Source: Epiperipatus broadwayi
Taxonomy: Eukaryota; Onychophora; Udeonychophora; Euonychophora; Peripatidae
Reading direction: 5' to 3'
DNA: 64,000 nucleotides
NCBI GenBank assembly: GCA_028023455.1
Contig: JAQFVV010000022.1
Span: forward strand, 5,237,998-5,301,997
Shown: piece after piece, positions 11,958-25,475 of the stretch
Layout: each line of letters begins with the position of its first letter
Position numbering within the stretch: position 1 is the stretch's first letter
Program-made: the position numbers and the translations under genes
Notes under the pieces: generated by a model
The model's database searches: none
What the model saw: the letters and a program-made list of their open reading frames with translations, nothing else
Told to the model about the DNA's origin: nothing

Positions 11958-11970
11958 ATATAAAAAACAA

Positions 11971-13140
11971 ACAATGAGGATTGCCAATTCCTCTACAAGC
12001 TTTATGATAAATGCTTAGCCAGAGCCAGCACTTAAAATATCTCTGTCAGGAACCCCTCCCCAAACCCCTGACCATGGTTTCGTGTTTTGGCACTCCTCAG
12101 AGAGGTGTCAGGGTATGTTCAGACACTAGATCTAAAAATACGAACTCAAAGCCAAGCACTTAAGTGCTGGCTCTGGCTAAGCATTTATCATAAAGCTTGT
12201 AGAGGAATTGGCAATCCTCATTGTTTTTAACTTACAAGCTTAAGAGATAGAGTCATGTGATCTATGAATTGATCTATGATTCTTATTTTGACTATTTATA
12301 GTCTCTGCCAAAAGTCTTATGCAATTTTTATATTGCTATGTCTACTAATATATGGTATGGCTGAAGATCTATCAGTCCCATATAGCTATTTGAGTTGGAT
12401 AGCTGGGTTTGAAGACATGTAGATGTCTGAAAATTTCAGATTTTCCACTCAGTAGATAACTTTTAGATAAGTGCTTGGCTTTGTGTTGGTATTTTTAGAT
12501 CTAGTGTCTGAACCTACTTTGATACCTCTCTGAGGAGCACAAAACCATGGTCAGGAGTTTGGGGAGGGGTTCCTGACAGAGATATTTCAAGTTCTGCCTC
12601 TGGCTAAGCATTTATAGTAAAGCTTGTAGAGGAATTGGCAATCCTCATTGTTTATAACTTACAAGCTTAAGAGATAGCGTCACGTGATCTATGAATTGAT
12701 CTAAGACTTTTATTTTGACTATTTATAGTCTTTGCCAAAAGTCTTATGCAATTTTTATATTGCTATGACTACTAATATATGGTATGGCTGAAGATCTATC
12801 AGCCCCATATAGCTATTTGAGTTGGATAGCTGGGTTTGAAGACATGTAGATGTCTGAAATTTCAGATTTTCCACTCAATAGATAACTTTTCTTTGGGTTG
12901 GTATTTTTAGATCTAGGGTTTGAACCTACCCTGACACCTCTCTGAGGAGTTCCAAAGCATGAAACAATGGTCAGGGGTTTGGGGAGGGGTTCCTGACAGA
13001 GATATTTTAAGTGCTGGCTCTGGCTAAGCATTTATCATAAAGCTTGTAGAGGAATTGGCAATCCTCATTGTTTATAACTTACAAGCTTAAGAGATAGGGT
13101 CATGTGATCTATGAATTGATCTATGACTCTTATTTTGACT
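11971..13140. mobile_element. 1.17 kb nested insertion with inverted arm plus tandem ~425 bp units
   Basis: Three points where GCATTTAT...AAAGCTTGTAGAGG recurs (12181, 12608, 13028) define direct repeats with periods of 427 and 420 bp, about 2.3 copies. The first ~195 bp (11971-12166) is an inverted copy of the same unit, including GGAATTGGCAATCCTCATTG and CTGACAGAGATAT. The whole block is flanked by a perfect 13 bp repeat ATATAAAAAACAA (11958-11970 and 13141-13153). The sequence on either side joins into a family P element, so the block is a true insertion. The 72-codon minus frame inside (12813-13031) is a shadow. Confidence 0.8.
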
Positions 13141-13153
13141 ATATAAAAAACAA

Positions 13154-13235
13154 GTTTTTAAAAGAAAAAAGTTTGGTATATTCATTTTTATATATGGAAA
13201 ATTATGAACTATTTTTGAAAAGAAAAACTGGGTAA
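13154..13235. repeat. Right part of the split family P element
   Basis: AAGTTTTTAAAAG and GAACTATTTTTGAAAAGAA match AAGTTTTAAAAAGAAGG and GAACTATTTTGAAAAGAAG at 49815-49885. This continues the sequence broken off at 11957. Confidence 0.6.
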
Positions 13236-13300
13236 ATGATATTTTAAAATTTTTAGATCACATTTACTAATTAATTTACATATATAAATAACAGAGATCC

Positions 13301-13344
13301 CATTTACTAATTAATTTATATATATATAAATTAATTAGTAAATG
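13301..13344. repeat. Perfect 44 bp AT palindrome
   Basis: CATTTACTAATTAATTTATA followed by its exact reverse complement around a TATATATA centre. A partial copy of one arm lies just upstream at 13261-13280. It could extrude as a cruciform; no function is inferred. Confidence 0.9.
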
Positions 13345-13423
13345 AATCTCTATTGTATAAATAGAATTAAATCCATTTCCAAAGTGTACTGATGTGCAAC
13401 AACCAATAAGACAAGTGTTACAG

Positions 13424-13964
<541 letters not shown>

Positions 13965-13969
13965 GGCAA

Positions 13970-16229
13970 TAAAAATAGAACTATTACATGACAATTGAGG
14001 AATAAAATTTAATATCATTTTTATTACCAAATGCATTTAACTTCATGAAAAAAATGAAAACTATTAATTTACTCCAAGAAATATATTGGTTTTTAGAAGT
14101 TTTTCTTAAATAATATTTGCTATCTATCCATTTTATAATATCAATTCCTAGTGGATTTTGAAATGTCAGATAAAAGAAACTAATTATCCACAGATTTTCT
14201 TTTCTATTTAAGAACCATTGTAAATTATAGTAATTACAATTCAAATGAATAAATGGTTACATTTTATTTGAAAGTGTCAGACTTAATTCATTCATAACTT
14301 TGAGATGATTTACTCTAGATAAGTACATTAATGATTATCAGTAATTATTTATTAAAGTACTCCTAGCCCAGATATAAATTTTAAATCTCGGTTAAATATT
14401 AATATGCCTACTTTTTAATTAAACACATACATATAGATGATTTCACCTCATTTCCCTCTTTACATGTATGGTATCTTTTATAGATGTATTTAATAACCTC
14501 CACTCCACTCCATACTGTTTCAAGAGACTGTGGGCTTATTAAATGTGTCGATAAATTTAAAAATGTAATGCTTGTTTATTTTAAAGACCTGTATGTTTTT
14601 AACAATAAAATTTAAATTATAATAAAATATAAAATTATAGCAAGGCCTCTATGTTTCATTATTCAGTTTTAGAAAATGTAATAATTTAGTATTTATAAGA
14701 AGAATAAGTCATTTATAACTTATAAACAAATAAATTACATATCACTCATATTTTTGCTCTCTAGTGGCCTCTGTTGTCATATTTTTCATTGATGTAGATT
14801 TACAAAGACATAAGTTTCTTTTACTCAGCTTTAAAAAATAATTAATTATTTGACATTTGATTTAATTAAATATAGTAATAGCTAGGATCATTTATATAGA
14901 AGAATTTCCATAAACTTAAATTGGGTAGTTATCTTATTTTGGCAGTAGATAAAAAAATTTCACATCTTTTATTAGCAGTCTTTATTCCAGTTCTTTTTTA
15001 ATTAAATAAAGATTTTAATTAATGAATAATACAATCTGCTTCAAAGTATTTTTGCTGTCTACATTTTGCACAATACAATTTTAAATCTTGCAAGTTAAAA
15101 TGCAACAATAATTCATAAAAGTCAAAAATGCTACTTCACTTTGATTTTAAATATCTTCTTATTAATTTCAAAGTTATGCCTAGAGTTGAAATTATTTCAA
15201 AGCATATGTTTAGATATTTTGATGAAGCAATATGAAAATAGAATACAGATATATATTTGTGTGTGTGTGTATATATACATATACATGATTTCATGTTATA
15301 TTATTAAACAGATGTTTAAATGTTCATATGTATAAGTGTAAATATTTCACTTTATATTTTTACAAAATAAATATTTAAGAATAAAAATTACATTATTTTT
15401 TATGTTAAAAATATATGCTTTTATGGGCTGTATTTTTAATATTTGATAGCGTTTTAAAGGAAGATAAAAATTGTGTAAAACCTTTAGGTATTTTGTTTAT
15501 ATATAAAGGAAGATTATACACTGGTTAATTTTTTTTCATTTTCCTTCTCTATACTAATTAAAATATTGAAAATATATTATTTAGTAATGAAGAAATGTAT
15601 TTAGCATTATTTAATTATGTGGTGACTTTAATATTTATATAATTAGGTTTATGACTTTAATATTTCAGAACACATGTTTAAAGATTAATATTGATATGTA
15701 TTTGGGTCTGTGTGCATGTGTGTGATTTTGTACTGCATTATTAAAACAAATGTTTAATATTTAATACTAATTAAATAAATGTTCATATATATTAAATATA
15801 TATATATAATTAAAAATAACACTTAAAATGACAGACTTAATGATCTACATTTCTATATCTAATAGAATTTTAAATGTATAAGTATTGATATGCTATTTTT
15901 TTACATCTGATAATTTTTTGAAATATGATAAAATTATATAACAAAGTATATTTGTTTCTCAGTAGAAAAGAAAATAGCTAAAATAAATTGAATTTTTACT
16001 TTCATTTTTTTTCTCAATACTAAGTAAAATGTTGAAATATGCAGTATTTTTCAATTATTGTAGAATTTAAAATATCTAAATTACTTTACTCAACTTTTAA
16101 AAAATTTAATATTTGTGAGAGTAAATATGTCTTAAATTTAATTTAAAATTATATAAACTTAACAATGTGGAATTGATAGAAAAAATTTTTAGATAAATAA
16201 TATCAATTTAAACAGAAGGTATTTATATC
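13970..16229. other. AT-rich non-coding DNA
   Basis: Short frames only. A small (TG)n/(TA)n tract lies at about 15256-15290. No transposon protein motif was found in this 2.3 kb. Confidence 0.5.
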
Positions 16230-16584
16230 CTATGCATATGAGCTGTAAAGTTGTTATAATAGCTCAACAATCTATTGTTGATTACTGAGAATACTCTCAA
16301 ACCAAAGTACAAGATAACAACTTTTAAAAAGATAATAGTGGCCATCTTATCTTTTATACTTACATTTAATTGTATAGGCCAGTGTAGAGCATAGTTAATT
16401 TGAGAGCATGAATAAAGAAACATCTTCATGCTCTCAAACTAAGACACTTTAGATTGGCCTATAGATAAGATGGCCACTTTTATCTTTTCAAAAGTTTCTA
16501 TCTTGTGCTTTGGTTGGAGAGTATCCTCAGTACTCAACAAGATATTGATGAGCTTATTATAACAACATTAGAGTGTATGTGCTT
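16230..16584. mobile_element. Fold-back element E
   Basis: Left arm about 16249-16411 and right arm about 16427-16567 are imperfect inverted copies (GATAATAGTGGCCATCTTAT against GATAAGATGGCCACTTTTATC, GCTCAACAATCT against its complement), closed by a tight hairpin TTTGAGAGCATGAA...TTCATGCTCTCAAA. The core GTGGCC...CTTATCTTTT...TATCTTGTG is shared with 42122-42433 and the middle of 61348-61880. The arms have drifted and no target duplication was found, so this copy is probably old. Confidence 0.75.
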
Positions 16585-19500
16585 AAAGTATACATTCTTT
16601 CTAATTGAATTACATATGATTTCTGCACTAGTAAATAAAATTGAATATATGTGATATTAGCATCAAACACCTGCAGACAATTATGTTTTCTGTAGTCTTG
16701 TTTTCTATAAATATATGTTTAGTAAAAAATTTATTTTTTATGAGAGGAAAATTCATTTATAAGAAAGCATTTTTAAGAACTTGAATAAAGTAGAGATTTG
16801 TTATTACCTTCAAGTTATTGCCATTATCATGACATAAGAACAATTGTCAATTTTAAAGTTTAGTCAAATGTCTGTGTTATAATTAAAACTGCCATGGGAT
16901 ATTTAAATTTCTTATTGGCAAGAACATTACAGAAAATATTAATAATGTTTTGATATTTTTTTGAAAATATTTGTTTATGTCAAATTGTCTCAAATTCATT
17001 TACCTAAAATAAAAGACTTTAAAATTCAAGATAAGAACTATATTTTAAAATAGCAAATATATATTTAGATGTTTTACAAATTTATTAAATCTATAAAAAA
17101 AAATGTTAAACTAATAACAATTCATTTTTTTCAGGTAGGGTAATGATGAAAATCAACTTACAATGAATTACTAATAAATATGTAAAATTTAAAAATGTTT
17201 CAATTGATAAAAATCGGAAATATAAAATCTACCTAAAGAAATGGCATTATATTTAATAAATTTAAATGACTTTTGTACATTTTAATTATTTTATAATATC
17301 TGCAAAAATGTTTAAAACCTGTAAATTACTTTTTCCCTTTGAATTTTATTATGGAGACCATTATGGTTGTGAATATGATGTTTGAATTAAATATTTTCTC
17401 CTGAAAATATTAAATAATGTTTGATAAATGTTATTTATCAGAAGTATTTTATTATATAATAGTCATGTTACTATTACAAATTTTGAGTAATTTGTATAAT
17501 GTATTAATTTAAAAATCTGAATTCAAGTACTTGAGAAATATTTACTCTAAAATCCTGAATATTTATCACAATTTAAATCCATGAATGTATTGAATGAATG
17601 GCCATAAATTTATCATATACTTGTTAGCAGAATTATTTGAAAACTTACTAAGGATGTCCAAAAGAAATACATTCTACATTTCACAGTCATATTATAGATT
17701 TTAATATCATAGCTATATTTTATTATATGGTAGATATGTATGCTGGCCATAAGATGTTGTTGCCAACATTTTTCTTGATATTCAAATTTAATGGAGAATG
17801 ATTCAAAAAGGAAGCAGGAGAACTGTAATTTATTTATTTGATGGTAAAAGGTTGAATTTATTTGTATTATGATTTATCATACCATGTTTTATTTATGTTC
17901 ATTATTTTATAGTATATGCTATATTTTGAAATATTATAGATTAGGTCTCTTGGAATAGTACTTTATCATATTAGCATATTTTAAAATACTATATGACTCC
18001 CTTTTTAAATATGAATTATTTATTTATGAAGGCATATTGTTATTACTGTAGCCAGATAAGTAATTATATGTTTCTATTATTTATTTTATAATTAGTTATT
18101 GCCTATTGTTAATAAAGTCATATTTGGAATTAATTATTGTTATTTATCATATTTCACATTTGTTATAGTATTTTTCTTAGAGATAATAAAATAATTCTCT
18201 CTATTTATGCCTAGTATATTTTGAGATAGTATCATTGTCTCTCATTATTTTTCTAGTTTATATTTTCAAGAAATGGTAACATTGGTCTCTTTCTAATTGT
18301 CTCACTAGTATATACTTACAAATGATGGTAGCATTGGTCTTTCTCTTATTATTTATTGTCTTAATAGCATTTGTATGCCCATAACATATATTTTGAAGAT
18401 TGTTGCTTAGACTCTTAATTTTTAAGGAAATTTCAATATAATGTTTTGTCTCTAATGTGCATTCTCATTATTTTTTCTGCTTAGTAACACTGTACTAAAA
18501 CCTTTATTCATCCTAAAAATAAATGTGTATTATGAGCTATACTATCATACTTTCATATTGCTTTACTTTATTATTTAAAGATGGTTTTTGTTTGTAGTTT
18601 GAAGTATGTTTAGTAAAGCATGTGTAATATTTTGTCATGGCTTTATTTGGCATTTTTAATAGTTTCATCAAGGTTATAAGGAATTCTACCTTACCTCTAT
18701 AATATTCTTGGTTGTCTTAAATGTAAATAATACATAGTAAATGTGTAAGTCTTATATTTGAGCTTTCTAATTTTCAGGACTAAGTATGATAAATAATTAA
18801 TTTTAAAGTTTATTTTAGACATAAAAAAAACAATCCTTCATCACTGCATTGATAACTTATTATTACTATTATTATTATTATTAGGTTAAATTTTTGTAAA
18901 AGAGATACTACTTATATGAAGGTTATTATCATTGTATTAATGCATTGATAAGTGAGAACCTTTTGATAATTAAACAATAGAAAGTTTATTTTAATCTGGT
19001 GAATTATTTTTGTTTAGTCCAATTAAATTTATTTTTAATAAAACATGATGTAAATTTTTAATCCTTCCGTATAAATTTTGAGGAAATAATATTGTGAAAG
19101 CTTTTGGCTATGTGGATTCATATATGGAATATTTGTAATTTTGTTTTTGTTTTCCTGAAAATAAATATTTGTTGTTGTTATTTAAGAAATTTCTCATAAT
19201 TCCACTTACCAACTAGAAATCATTTTACATATTGATTAAAATTTTAAATTCTTATAAAATATTATAAATTATTTTAAGTATATTTGTTAAAAGAGTACAT
19301 GTCATTGAAACTGATAAGAATCACTTTATTGAATTATTTAAGTATTAATATACTTCTAAGAAAGATGTAATTTTGCTTATTAAAGAATTCTTAAGTTATC
19401 CTTCTGGATTACTTTAACTAATTAAATTTTCTTATTTCAAATCACTGTACATGTTTATTTTTAAATTATTTTTATATTTGAAGATCATATTTGTTATTAT

Positions 19501-20582
19501 ATGATAAAATTTAATTCATAAGAACCTAGTTCATATTTAAAATGTATTTAAGTGGATTTAGTCTAGGATGTTTAGGATGTCTACAAAAATCCCCAATCCA
19601 TTCTTAATATCTGTGTGCAATCCTAAATTATTCATTGCCTTATTCCAAATTAAGAGATCAAGTTTTAATTTATTTAGGTTAGTAATAATATTGTTATCAT
19701 CATAATTATAATAAGACACTAACTTAGGAAGTGAATAAATCTAGTCAAAAGAATTTATGAGATCATATTACCCTGAGATATTCTAATATAATTTCATGAA
19801 CCATATTATTAAATTTATTTTGATATTAAAATTTTACATTCAAAGATAGATGTTAAGTGGCATAGATTTTCAAACAACATTTTAAATTTAATAGTAATTA
19901 AATAATGTTTCATTTGATCAAAGCAATAAGATGAATAGAAGATGTTTAGAAGATGACTAAAACCATGGTAGTTGTATTAGATCTTTATAGAAAAAGAAAT
20001 TTAAGTGTAACCTTAGTGGCATATGTTCACAATATTAAGATTCTTTTACTTATGCTACAATAAGTAGAGATTACTCCTCCTCTTGATTTATTAATAGTAT
20101 TACTTTGAATTTTATTATATTTTATTATAACACTTCCCCTATATATCTTTTTATTGTGGCATATTTTATGAAATCCATTGAGGTTAGCCATCAAGAGATA
20201 TTTAGCCTGTACTTTGTGCAATGTCATTATTGTGTGCCATTGTTTGTATCGTCCATCCACTTTCTTTACATTCCAATTTATTTGTATGCATTTATTTTGA
20301 TGAGAACATTATGAAGGAGTTGACATAATTGTTGTCTATTAACTTACAATTTTATCATTTATGTTAATTAAAAGAAAAATAGTATCATTTAAGTTGAATA
20401 AGATAAACAAATGCAGTAATAGCTTTTCCAAAAAAGTGCGTATTACATTTGAGAAAATTGAAAATAATATAAAATACGAGTAAATAAATATTCCATATCA
20501 ATATAACATGAATATTAAATGTAAAAGATGAATAAATCTCATATTTGACATAAGATGAATGTAAAATTTAAAAATTAGTAAA
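16585..20582. other. 4 kb AT-rich stretch without recognisable genes
   Basis: No gene or transposase/RT motif seen. One short repeat at 17345-17395 (TATGGAGACCATTATGGTTG) is shared with 63305-63345. A short ATT run occurs at about 18860. Two overlapping opposite frames near 20027-20314 have no family resemblance. Confidence 0.5.
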
Positions 20583-20598
20583 ATTTTAATACTACTTT

Positions 20599-20701
20599 TT
20601 TTTTCTTTTTTTTTAATGGGTCAAAGCGTTGGTTGGGTAGCAAACCCGAGACAACTGCTCGTAAGGCAGCTGTGCTAACAACTCAGCCACCAATGCTTAA
20701 C
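20599..20701 (-). mobile_element. tRNA-Val-like short SINE, copy S1-2
   Basis: The complement reads AAGCATTGGTGGCTGAGTTG, then TTAGCACAGCTGCCTTACGAG and a degenerate T arm, ending in an A-rich tail (plus-strand T run). A perfect 16 bp duplication ATTTTAATACTACTTT lies at 20583-20598 and 20702-20717. It lacks the GGGTTAGC insertion seen in copies 1, 3 and 6, so it belongs to a second subfamily with copy 5. Confidence 0.92.
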
Positions 20702-20717
20702 ATTTTAATACTACTTT

Positions 20718-21329
20718 AAATTCAAAGAATTCAGAGAAAGAAAGCTTTTATTTTTTTGGTGAAAATAGTAGACTTTGGTAAAACGTTCTTAGAAATAATA
20801 GCATTGATACTGTAAATTCACATGGTTTATTAATATTGATTTTTGTATAGCATATTGATTGATTATCACAAACATTTCATTTAGCAGGAAACGTACTGTA
20901 AAGGATTATGGATGTCTCCATGCTCAAAGCAATGTTATTTAATAGATCTCATTATAGTTAGGAGTCAGACAGCAAGAGAAATTCCTGTTATGTGAACACA
21001 TAAAAATGCAAATTTAAACAGATCATAGATTAGTATGTCCCAAGATTATTACAAAATAGATATTACTCCAATCATAGTCACAAAAAAAATTGATGTTTCT
21101 TCTTTAGAAGAATGTACTATATATACCACATACTAAATTTCAACAATTATTAAAGACTAAAATTGTTAATTTGGATATTTAGGATTGCAATATTACTAAA
21201 GCATGAAATTATTTTAGAAAGCATTTTATGGATACATACAAATCCATTTTGGGGTTAACCATAAAAATTGTAAAATGTTTTTCTAACAATGATGTTATTA
21301 TTAGTCATTTAATTTAAATGTGGAACTTT
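20718..21329. other. AT-rich spacer
   Basis: Nothing recognised. The sequence just before 21330 may be the decayed middle of the LINE that follows. Confidence 0.45.
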
Positions 21330-23130
21330 ATAATAAATATAGAAATTTAAAGGCAGAAGTTCTATGATTGACAAGAAGCCTTTAAAAGATTAAAATTGCA
21401 AAGGAGATATAGACATTCACTGATTGCCATCACTACATCTTTTTGGTGCACTGAAAACAACATATACATATGAGAAACAGTATCACAATTCAATTAAATC
21501 TAGAAATGACACTCTCTTATATGATAACAATATTTTGAGCACATGGAAGAATTATTTTGATCATCTTTTCAATAATGATTTATGAATTGAAATGATAACT
21601 TTAAATATATTTATTTTATCTACTCATTTATATTTGGATAAAGATATCCAGATTAGTAAAATCAAAACAGCTTTTTGTAATCTTAAAAATGGAAAAACTG
21701 TAAGCCCTGATGAAATATCTGGAAAAGTCTTAAAATATGGTAGTGATGTGTAGCTTTAAAAATATTTCATTTTTTTTATTAATATATTGACCCATAAAGT
21801 TGTGCTATCTGAATTTAAAGACAGCAATGATACTTTCAATAATTTTATTTAAATATGTTGCTTCCGGTTATAGATGAACGTTATCAGAGACTCAATATGG
21901 TTTTAGCAAATCAAAAAACACTGCAGACATTGTTTTAGACAAAAGCAAGACAAGTGTCAGAAACAAATTAATACTTTATATATTGTTTTATTGATTTTCC
22001 CCAAGTCATTTGATTCAGTTAATCTAAAAGGATTTGTGGCTTTGTTTAAAATAAGCTGGATATCCATCAAAAATTTATTTATATCATAAAAGTTTCTACA
22101 TGATAAAGTGAGGACAAGTGTTATTAAATGCAAATGAACATTCTGGGACATTTGAAATGAAAACTAATGTTAAACAAGTATTTATATCTGCTGCGCAAAG
22201 TGTTTTTAATTTTTATGGCAGCTTAATGAAACATGGATCAAGATGTAATATAGATTTGTTGATGACATTTTTTATTTGAATCAATTAAAAACAAGAAGAA
22301 AAATTTAATATTCTTAGATTCTGGATTCACAGTATGCTGCTGATGATGATATTTTTGCCAAGTCAAAAAAAATTTATAGAGTGTAGTTAATGTTTTGAAT
22401 ATAACATTTATAGATTTTGGTTTAATAATAAATTTTCAAAAAACTCATGTTCTTTATTAGCCAATAATAGGAAAAAAATCGTCAGCAGTTTTTAAGTTGG
22501 ATTATTATCATTTTGAGAATATAAACCAATGTAAATATCTTGGTAATTTTATAAATAGAAAGCTGGGATTAAAGATTGAGATGCAACACAGATTCTAATG
22601 TTTTGTGCTGCTTTCAACAAATTAAAAAATAGATATTTTATCACAGGGAAATAAGTACTGCATTTAAGTTAGCTTTATATAGAGTTGTTAGCTTATGTAA
22701 TTTATTGTATGGATGTGAAACTTGATCACTATATCAATGCAATATAAAGATATTAGAAAATTTTTTATTTAATGATGCTCTGTAAAATTTTAAAAATATA
22801 AGTTTAAAATTATAAATCTGGTCAATATGTTCGTCCATTTGCTAGATATGATACTATAAAGTCCACTATTGTTAAATCATATCTTCATTGGATTGGTTAC
22901 ATAATACGAATGAACAATGCAACATTTGCTACAAGTGTATTTTATGGACAATTTGGTCATGATTTTTGTAGTAATGGTAGATCCCATCAATATTGCAAAG
23001 ATTATTTCAAAGACATTCTGCAGAAGTGTAACATTGATTGTTTCTATTTGGAAAATACGGCAGAGAAGAGAATATTTTGGAAAGCTGCAATTAGATATGG
23101 TGTTGCAATATTTTAGAAATAAAAGTTTTC
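21330..23130 (+). pseudogene. Decayed LINE reverse transcriptase and C-terminal region
   Basis: The plus strand, with several shifts, reads through an RT of the same type as the LINE at 5750-9020. In order: NILSTWKNYFDHLFNN (about 21535); IKTAFCNLKNGKTVSPDEIS and KVLKYGSD (about 21660-21750); IDFPKSFDSVNLKG (palm block with the first catalytic D, about 21990); a TFEMKTNVKQ block; DSQYAADDDIFAKS (a degraded YADD box with the catalytic aspartates, about 22330); NQCKYLGNFI; YCMDVK (cf. LYGCETW); YDTIKSTIVKSYLHWIGYIIRMN; and an open C-terminus (22910-23116) with TSVFYGQFGHDF and WKAAIRYGV. The endonuclease is missing, so the copy is 5'-truncated. Frame breaks show that it is dead. Confidence 0.85.
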
Positions 23131-23239
23131 TGCTGAAGAAATTAAAAGACAGCTTTGCAAAATATTAAATGAACTGAAAAATAGAGTGACATTTTATATG
23201 TTGATGAACTTGTATTTAGCAGATTGATTTGTATATATA
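23131..23239. other. Trailing sequence of the LINE
   Basis: Probably the LINE 3' untranslated region. It is short and without clear motifs, and the SINE that follows sits directly beside it. Confidence 0.4.
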
Positions 23240-23332
23240 TATTTTTCTCATGTGTCATAGCATCAGCCGCGAAGCGAACCTGCTAACCTGGGGCAACTGC
23301 TTGTAAAGCAGCTGTCGCTGACCTCTCGACAT
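23240..23332 (-). mobile_element. tRNA-Val-like short SINE, copy S1-3
   Basis: The complement keeps GTCAGCGACAGCTGCTTTACA, the GGTTAGC insertion, AGGTTCGCTTCG and the ATGCTATGACACATG end. The 5' ~15 bp of the tRNA part are replaced by unrelated sequence, so it is 5'-truncated. I saw no clear target duplication. Confidence 0.75.
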
Positions 23333-23344
23333 ATTTACCGCAAA

Positions 23345-24585
23345 ATTCTATACTTGAACAGGTTTTTTTTTTTCTCTTAGAGTTGGAATGGCCATACTCA
23401 TTTAAGAGTTGTTGTGATGTATATATAAATGATAATTCTAATCGTTTTTCTTTCTCACATTACAAATAATAATTTTAATTAGATTTTAGCCTCATTATTA
23501 TTAAATTTAGGATATACACGATGTGAAATAAACATATAACTTCTTTCTGAATTAATAAATATATATCTATTTCACTTAGTATATATAATTATAAAATTAT
23601 ACATTCTTTATCAATAAGTTTTTAATTACTAATTATTACATTTTATCCATCAATATAATCATCAGGTGATAATGACAGGTATATTAATTAAAGGAACATA
23701 TTAAAACTATCAAATGTGAAGGTGGCAACAAAATGGAAAATCAATATAATTTATCAAAAAATGAAATGTTGCAAAATATAAAACTTAATTTGAAATTTGA
23801 ATTTAAAACACTTCATGCTAATGATATATTGTTAATTATTTATTAAATTAATGCAGTGTTATAAAATAAAGACAGATATTAATGAAATAAAAATCTGTTG
23901 TCATTAAATGTTATTATTAAAAAGTTATATTTCATGTTAATTATTTTGATAAAAAAATAAATCAGTTTTTAAATAGTTTACTATAGAATAAAGATATCTT
24001 TGACCAACCTCCAAAAATTGTGATAAAGAATATTGAAAAATCTTACAATTGCCAAGTAGTCAAAGAATCAGAATTTAACGTTTTCTTTCCATGTTTTATC
24101 AGTAAGCTAAGAACAGCTGAATATCTATTTTTTAACTAATAGTTGAGTTACTAGCATGAATGACTATTGGTCCGACTCTAGAAATATTTAAATCTTGCAA
24201 CAAATTATTAAAAATATATATTTATAGGTCTATTAAAAACTAATGCCCTCACTCATAATAGATTTTTTATAATACATAAGGATGTTTCTCACTTACATAA
24301 ACATTTTGTAATCAGTTGGTAGTGAAATAATCTTCTTTCCATATGTTCTTGAGTGTTTTCTAGTTAACTAACACTCATTCAGAAAAAATCTTTCTGCCTC
24401 ACCTAAATAAATAAATGAAGTTAGCTTGAAACCAGACATGGCATATTTTGAATTGTGATTGCTTTGTGAGCAGATATAACTGGTAATTTTATAAGTTAAA
24501 TATAAATGTTATTCCCAAAAATATGGAATGATAACTTTCAAAAAAAAATGTTTTAATTGCACAAAAGGATTTGTTCTATTATTAT
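23345..24585. other. AT-rich non-coding DNA
   Basis: No supported gene or repeat. Confidence 0.5.
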
Positions 24586-24598
24586 CAAAGAACTTTAT

Positions 24599-24848
24599 TT
24601 AAAGTTGTAATTATAAATTTATTTACTGCACATTGATTACGTAAGTAATATTTACTAAGGTAATAAACCTAAAGCATATGCAGTTGAAAATGTGAAGGTA
24701 GGGACTTCTACAGGTTTTAACCACAAGCTTACGCATTGGAGCTCGTGGTTAAGACCAATGCATAAGTTTGTGGTTAAGACCTGTAGAGGTCCCTACCTTT
24801 GCATTTTCAACTGCACATGCTTTAGATTTATTTCCTTAGTAAATATTA
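24599..24848. mobile_element. Fold-back element F with 13 bp target duplication
   Basis: A near-perfect palindrome with arms 24645-24738 and 24753-24849: AAGGTAGGGACTTCTACAGG against CCTGTAGAGGTCCCTACCTT, and GCAGTTGAAAATG against CATTTTCAACTGC. The loop is about 14 bp. A 45 bp left extension precedes the palindrome. A perfect 13 bp repeat CAAAGAACTTTAT flanks the unit (24586-24598 and 24849-24861). No coding capacity. Confidence 0.85.
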
Positions 24849-25110
24849 CAAAGAACTTTATGTGACTTAAACAAATGTTTTCCTACCAAAGAAAATAATG
24901 CTTATTGGATTTATTTTTATTATTTTCAAAATACTTTATGTCGGACTTCATTTTTTTTTTTACAAAAATACCATCAAAAAATGACAACTGATTCAATTTT
25001 TGTCATAAAAATTTTAAAGATTCTAGATAAATAAAAATGATGTCAATAGATAAGAATATAGCAAGCTCTATTTTCAACTGTAATATCATTATTCTCTCTT
25101 TCATTCTCAC

Positions 25111-25218
25111 CTTAAATCCAAAGAAGATCAAACAGTTATTATGTTGATGATATTTTGAAAATATCCAAATGCAACATAACAGCAACAAAAGAATGCACAT
25201 TAAAGATGTTTTTATCAT
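25111..25218 (-). CDS. Possible first coding exon with signal anchor (weak)
   Basis: The minus-strand ATG at 25218 opens 36 codons that end exactly at AAG|GTGAGA, a good 5' splice consensus, in phase 0. Residues 5-20 (SLMCILLLLLCCIWIF) form a strong hydrophobic segment with KT before and SKYHQH after, as in a signal peptide or type II membrane anchor. An in-frame stop lies upstream (codon TAA, eleven codons before), which fixes the start. The frame also runs on unspliced to 25003. I found no second exon and no family resemblance. In a long AT-rich window such coincidences occur by chance. Confidence 0.2.
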
Positions 25219-25467
25219 ACCAATGTTTATTATGAAAATAACTTACTTCATTTTTTAATTTGTGTTTCAATAATTAGTTTTTAATTTACCTTTTAGTAAA
25301 TATCTTTGTGTAAGATTACATGCTAAATAATAACTATTTTTTTCTATTAATGTATTTAAATTATTCTTTACAAATGCAAAAATATTAATATAATCAAGAA
25401 ATTTTATATTCAATAAATAGCAAACTTATGGCAATAAAAATCATTTTTAAATCCAAATTTAACACTT
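25219..25467. other. AT-rich spacer
   Basis: Nothing recognised. Confidence 0.4.
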
Positions 25468-25475
25468 GTCTAGCA

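Noticed and set aside
11971-13140. CRISPR-like array
   Set aside because: Repeats are ~425 bp with no short regular spacers, and the window is clearly animal nuclear DNA.
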